64,000 bases of DNA, from positions 777,233-841,232 of the forward strand of contig CP003316.1 of NCBI GenBank assembly GCA_000247545.1, written 5' to 3'. Shown piece after piece: positions 60,810 to 64,000 of the stretch; the first letter of the stretch is position 1, and each line of letters opens with the position of its first letter. A program made the translations under genes and the position numbers. The notes under the pieces are model-generated. The model made no database searches. It was not told the DNA's origin and saw nothing but the letters and a program-made list of their open reading frames with translations. This stretch comes from Pyrobaculum oguniense TE7. Its GTDB lineage: Archaea > Thermoproteota > Thermoprotei > Thermoproteales > Thermoproteaceae.

Positions 60810-62231
60810 ATGGCCCAGCAACAAAAGATTGATTGGAGTTCTTTGTGGAAGAAAGAAGATTGGTGGGCCCTGTGGCTTGGGTTTTTTGTTTTCTTACTGG
60901 CGTGGTTCCTCCTATTGGGCTTACTTCATGAGCGCAACCGCTATGGACAACACCACTAGGGTGAAGAAGTAGAGCAATATGAGGCTCCAGCCGCCGAGGT
61001 ATGCAAATTCCTTGCTCGCTGTTGATATACTTATTGATGGGTCAATCCACACGCGGGTCTTAGGCACCCCGACGTGAAGGCATTTGCAGTGGGCTACACC
61101 GTTATTTTTTGGCTTTCCTACCTCATGTGGTGGTTTGGCCACTATGCCTACATCGCCGTCACTCCTGACGTGTGGCCTAGATATGGAATTAACTGGAGCC
61201 TCAGCCTAACTGGCGAGGCTGGCTACATATTTGCATTAGTTCTCGGCCTTTTAATAGGCAACGCCGTGAGGAAGCTCCCCAAGCCGCTTGAAGTATCAGC
61301 CAGGCCTGAGTGGTATATAAAGACTGCCATAGTCCTACTAGGCGCAGTGGTTGGCGCAAAGGCGCTTCAAAATATGACTGTTGTAGCTGAGGTATTAACA
61401 AGAAGCCTCATAGCAATTATAGCGGCGTATTTAATTTACTGACCAATTTCATACTTAATATCAAGAAAAATTGGCTTAGATAGGCAGTGGGCTGCAACGC
61501 TGGCTTCTGGAGTCAGCATCTGCGGAGTCTCTGCGGCCATAGCCACTGCGGCAGCAATTGGGGCCCCCGCCGTGATTCCAGGCACAATTGCCTCTATCAT
61601 AGTCATATTTGCAGTAATCGAGTTGATAGTTCTCCCCTGGGTGGCGGCTCAGATTTTGACATGGGCCACTTTGGCCGCGGGGGCGTGGATGGGTCTCGCT
61701 GTTAAGACGGACGGAGCCGCGGCAGCCTCAGGCGCTGTTACAGATGCATTAATAAAAGTTAAAGTGCCTGAAGCCGCAGGCTGGGTCACTGCAACGGCGG
61801 TGACTGTTAAAGTATTTATAGACATTTGGATAGGACTATGGGCATTTGTACTAGCCCTGTGGTGGGTTACGAGAGTAGAGAGAAGGCCAGGAGAGAAGGT
61901 TCAAGCCGTAGTCATTTGGTATAGATTTCCAAAAATTGTAATTGGCTATTTCGTTACAAGGTTTGCAATATTAGCCCTGGCCTCTTACATACCTATTAAA
62001 GACGCCATTTCTCTTGCCAGTGCCGTAACGGGACAGTCGGACGTGTTAAGACAGTTCTTCTTCCTCATAACTTTCACCTCCATAGGGCTAACTACTAACT
62101 TTAGAAAGTTTAAAGAAATCGGCGCCGGCAAGGCCGTGGTGGCTTACTTTATATCCTTGCTGGTTATAATATTCATAGCCTTAGGCCTCTCCGTGGCTTT
62201 CTTCGCAGGAGTGCCTCTGCCCAAGTCCTAA
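60810..62231 (+). pseudogene. YeiH-family transporter, second copy: internal inversion plus nonsense codon
   Basis: 474-codon paralogue of the transporter at 39686-41179. It starts QKIDWSSLWKKEDWWALWLG. Codons 39-90 lie in an inverted 156-bp segment (see 60924-61079); flipped back, the frame is continuous and aligns with the intact copy through KTRVWIDPSISISTASKEFA and LVVLSIAVALMK. A TGA at 61440-61442 replaces the conserved Trp of YLIYW. Beyond that the frame is good to TAA 62229-62231 (SGVSICGVSAAIATAAAI; KTDGAAAASGAVTDAL). The last 4 bases overlap the convergent radical SAM gene. Confidence 0.92.
60924..61079. other. 156-bp inverted segment within the YeiH pseudogene
   Basis: The segment begins CTTCA (60924-60928) and ends TGAAG (61075-61079), a perfect 5-bp inverted repeat (7 bp with one mismatch: CTTCATG against CTTCACG). 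Its minus strand encodes exactly the piece missing from the transporter: HVGVPKTRVWIDPSISIS to VALMK. Reversal joins LLLGL to LHVGVP and VALMK to AFAVGYTV with no base gained or lost. No invertase gene is next to it. Confidence 0.93.
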
Positions 62232-63223
62232 ATCCAGTAAAGTCTATAACATTTTTTGCACGGCCCCGGCGGGTCCGTGGGGATAAAATCCGATTTTTTC
62301 CTCGCTTCAAATATACCGACAAATTCTCTACGTCTTTTTAAAATGGCTCTAATTCCCTCCCTAATATTGCCAAAAGAGAGCCGAGGATTTTTCTCGCACT
62401 TTTCTTCAAAACACCTCAGGGCGTAGTCAGGCAGGCTTAGGTAGACACAGGGATACACCTCGCCGTCGGCGTCAATGTATAAAGTTGAAGTTGGTGCCTC
62501 TGGACATTCTAGGTGTTCCCAAGGCGAGAACCGCCTGTGGCTCAGCTTTACGCCGCTCTTCTCAGCCACCTCTTTTGCCTCTCTTATTGTCGCCAATACG
62601 TGGGGAGGCTCTGGTTCGAACATTTTAGAAAAGACTTTCAACCGCCAGAGGCTGGGGTGTGGCAGGTAGGACAAGTTGCTAAGCCTCACTTCGTCTACGC
62701 CGAGCTCGGCTGCCAATTTGACAAAGAAAGGGAGTTCTCTATAGGTATCTCCCAGCATCATATATATCGCCACTATCCTCGTCCCCAAGGCTTTTAACTG
62801 GGGCGACAACCTGCGCAGGTTTTGTAAAATTGTATTAAAGTCATTACCTGGCCTATATCTATTGTGTGTCTCAGCCCTGGCACCTGCAAATGTGACAGCT
62901 AAAATATCAACGCCAGTTTTAACTATCCCATTTGCTAAACTCCCTGCTAATAAAACCCCGTTGGTGGTAAACCCTACAGAAAAGTGGCGACGCGCAAGCA
63001 TTAACATTTCCAAAAACTGGGGATGTAACAAGGGCTCGCCCCAGCCTTGTAGGTGAACATATTTAACCCCCGCACCTACTCCCTCTTCTATCACGCGTTG
63101 AAAAAGAGAGAATTCCATAAACCTCCCCACCCACTTGTCGCGGTAAATAGTAAGCGGACAGTAGACACAACGCCCATTACACGTCGTGGAAACACCCACT
63201 TGGAAGACGTTTATCACAAACAC
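62228..63223 (-). CDS. radical SAM/SPASM-domain protein, intact copy
   Basis: 331 residues. The radical SAM cluster motif STTCNGRCVYCPLTIYR (CxxxCxxC) is at about residues 12-28, followed by VHLQGWGEPLLHP, the GGEP-like SAM element. A C-terminal auxiliary-cluster set is suggested by ECPEAPTSTLYIDADGEVYP, CVYLSLPDYALRCFEEKC and CKKCYRLYWI. SPASM proteins modify peptides or cofactors; the substrate is unknown. Convergent with the YeiH-type pseudogene; the truncated paralogue at 38498 is convergent with the intact YeiH gene, so the pairing is conserved. Confidence 0.88.
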   Translation of the reverse strand: MFVINVFQVGVSTTCNGRCVYCPLTIYRDKWVGRFMEFSLFQRVIEEGVGAGVKYVHLQGWGEPLLHPQFLEMLMLARRHFSVGFTTNGVLLAGSLANGIVKTGVDILAVTFAGARAETHNRYRPGNDFNTILQNLRRLSPQLKALGTRIVAIYMMLGDTYRELPFFVKLAAELGVDEVRLSNLSYLPHPSLWRLKVFSKMFEPEPPHVLATIREAKEVAEKSGVKLSHRRFSPWEHLECPEAPTSTLYIDADGEVYPCVYLSLPDYALRCFEEKCEKNPRLSFGNIREGIRAILKRRREFVGIFEARKKSDFIPTDPPGPCKKCYRLYWI

Positions 63224-63351
63224 GTCGACAGAGTTAATTTATATGTTTTGTGCAGAGGTTTATATTAAAAGTCGGACATGACAAGCCTCTCTTTAATTAG
63301 TACTCTAATTAGAATAATAAAAGCTATATTTAAGCTTGCTTACACACTGCT

Positions 63352-64000
63352 ATGTTCCATTTTATAGTGTTCGGCATCATTGCATGGATCGCGTTGGCGG
63401 TTTTGGTAATGGGCGTTATTTACAGAGTAGTGAGGTGGGTTGCGCCCAGAGATTTGACAGGACTTGCATCTGTGGCAGTCATATCATATAACTGGGGGGC
63501 GAGTAGCCGTATAGGCGAAGTTTTAAAAAGAATTTTAACATTCTACACACTGAGAACTATTGACCCAATGCTGTTCTGGGGAACCTTTCTATTTCACTGG
63601 GGCATTTTCTTAACATTATTCATAGGACACATCGCACTTTTCTTTACACCTGGTCAACTCCAAGCGTTTGGAATATCTCCAGAAACTAGGAAAATAGCCG
63701 CTATATATTTAGGGGCTGCCTTTGGATTTATAACATTAATAGGCCTTGTAATGCTGTGGTATAGGCGGCTTGTTAAAAAAGAAGTACGGACATTTACATA
63801 TTTAGATGATTGGTTTGCACTATCATTAATTACTCTAATTGTTTTACTAGGCGTTATTAATACTGTTGTCATACACCCAGATTATGTAAATACAGTCACG
63901 CCGTGGCTTATTAACTTACTAAGTGGTAATATCGATGTTGCCACAAAGGCTATTTCTACCGCCCACCCGCTACTTCAATTGCACATTTTTCTTGCCGAGG
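63352..64000 (+). CDS. dsrM: DsrM/NarI-like cytochrome b membrane subunit (3' partial)
   Basis: Open to the window end, 216 codons seen. Hydrophobic helices: MFHFIVFGIIAWIALAVLVM, FWGTFLFHWGIFLTLFIGH, IAAIYLGAAFGFITLIGLVM, WFALSLITLIVLLGVIN and the start of a last helix pair with AHPLLQLHIF. His residues at the helix ends (FHWG, IGHI, AHPLLQLH) are the heme b ligands of nitrate reductase gamma-type/DsrM proteins, which pass electrons from quinol to DsrK. Divergent from the radical SAM gene. Whether it is intact beyond the window is unknown. Confidence 0.82.
   Translation, partial: MFHFIVFGIIAWIALAVLVMGVIYRVVRWVAPRDLTGLASVAVISYNWGASSRIGEVLKRILTFYTLRTIDPMLFWGTFLFHWGIFLTLFIGHIALFFTPGQLQAFGISPETRKIAAIYLGAAFGFITLIGLVMLWYRRLVKKEVRTFTYLDDWFALSLITLIVLLGVINTVVIHPDYVNTVTPWLINLLSGNIDVATKAISTAHPLLQLHIFLAE

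Overview
The window looks like the chromosome of a hyperthermophilic Thermoproteales archaeon, most likely Pyrobaculum or a close relative. Evidence: PaREP1-family genes, HEPN/MNT and VapBC toxin-antitoxin pairs, tRNA genes with short anticodon-loop introns, ATGA-type gene overlaps, many GTG starts, a Group-1-like crenarchaeal [NiFe] hydrogenase, and relics of a dissimilatory sulfite reductase pathway. The species cannot be named from sequence alone.

1-17.5 kb is a hydrogen and nickel island. An Isp2/HdrD-like Fe-S protein (running in from the left), the hydrogenase large subunit, its maturation protease and two unknown genes form a forward operon. Facing them is a NikMNQO-type nickel/cobalt ECF transporter. 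Hydrogenase maturation genes hypC, hypD and hypF follow. Between hypD and hypF lies a second candidate metal-uptake set: a FecBCD/BtuCDF-type ABC transporter, an FmdE-domain protein and a DUF364 (heavy-metal chelation) protein. Its promoters carry related GTRTTAC/GTAAYAC palindromes. hypA, hypB, hypE and the hydrogenase small subunit are not in the window.

17.5-38 kb is a mixed region: four tRNAs (Leu-GAG, Gln-CTG, Pro-GGG and Thr-GGT, the last two with introns), a nitrilase-family enzyme, TrmO, RidA, a nicotinamidase-like hydrolase, a DASS transporter, secreted and membrane proteins, a 1149-residue repetitive surface glycoprotein beside a divergent membrane-anchored wHTH protein, and several toxin-antitoxin loci. 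Many small genes here are broken by frameshifts or stops.

38-64 kb is a sulfur region in advanced decay. dsrA is truncated; dsrB and dsrC each carry a nonsense codon; dsrK is frameshifted and cut off by fusion to a DUF1641 gene; dsrN and a SUMT-like (cobA) gene are wrecks. ATP sulfurylase, a DsrE2-like protein, two TauE/SafE exporters with small membrane partners, a two-subunit 2-oxoacid:ferredoxin oxidoreductase and a dsrM-like gene (running off the right end) look intact. A two-gene module (YeiH-family transporter convergent with a radical SAM/SPASM gene) occurs twice and has decayed reciprocally: copy 1 keeps the transporter, copy 2 keeps the radical SAM gene. The broken transporter of copy 2 contains a precise 156-bp internal inversion bounded by 5-bp inverted repeats (CTTCA/TGAAG). 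Flipping it back restores the reading frame exactly.

Taken together, the left part supports Ni-dependent H2 oxidation, while the right part records recent loss of siroheme-dependent sulfite reduction with retention of sulfur-oxyanion transport and activation genes. Core genes are intact while accessory genes carry most of the lesions, which argues against random sequencing error, although raw reads should confirm the single-base lesions.
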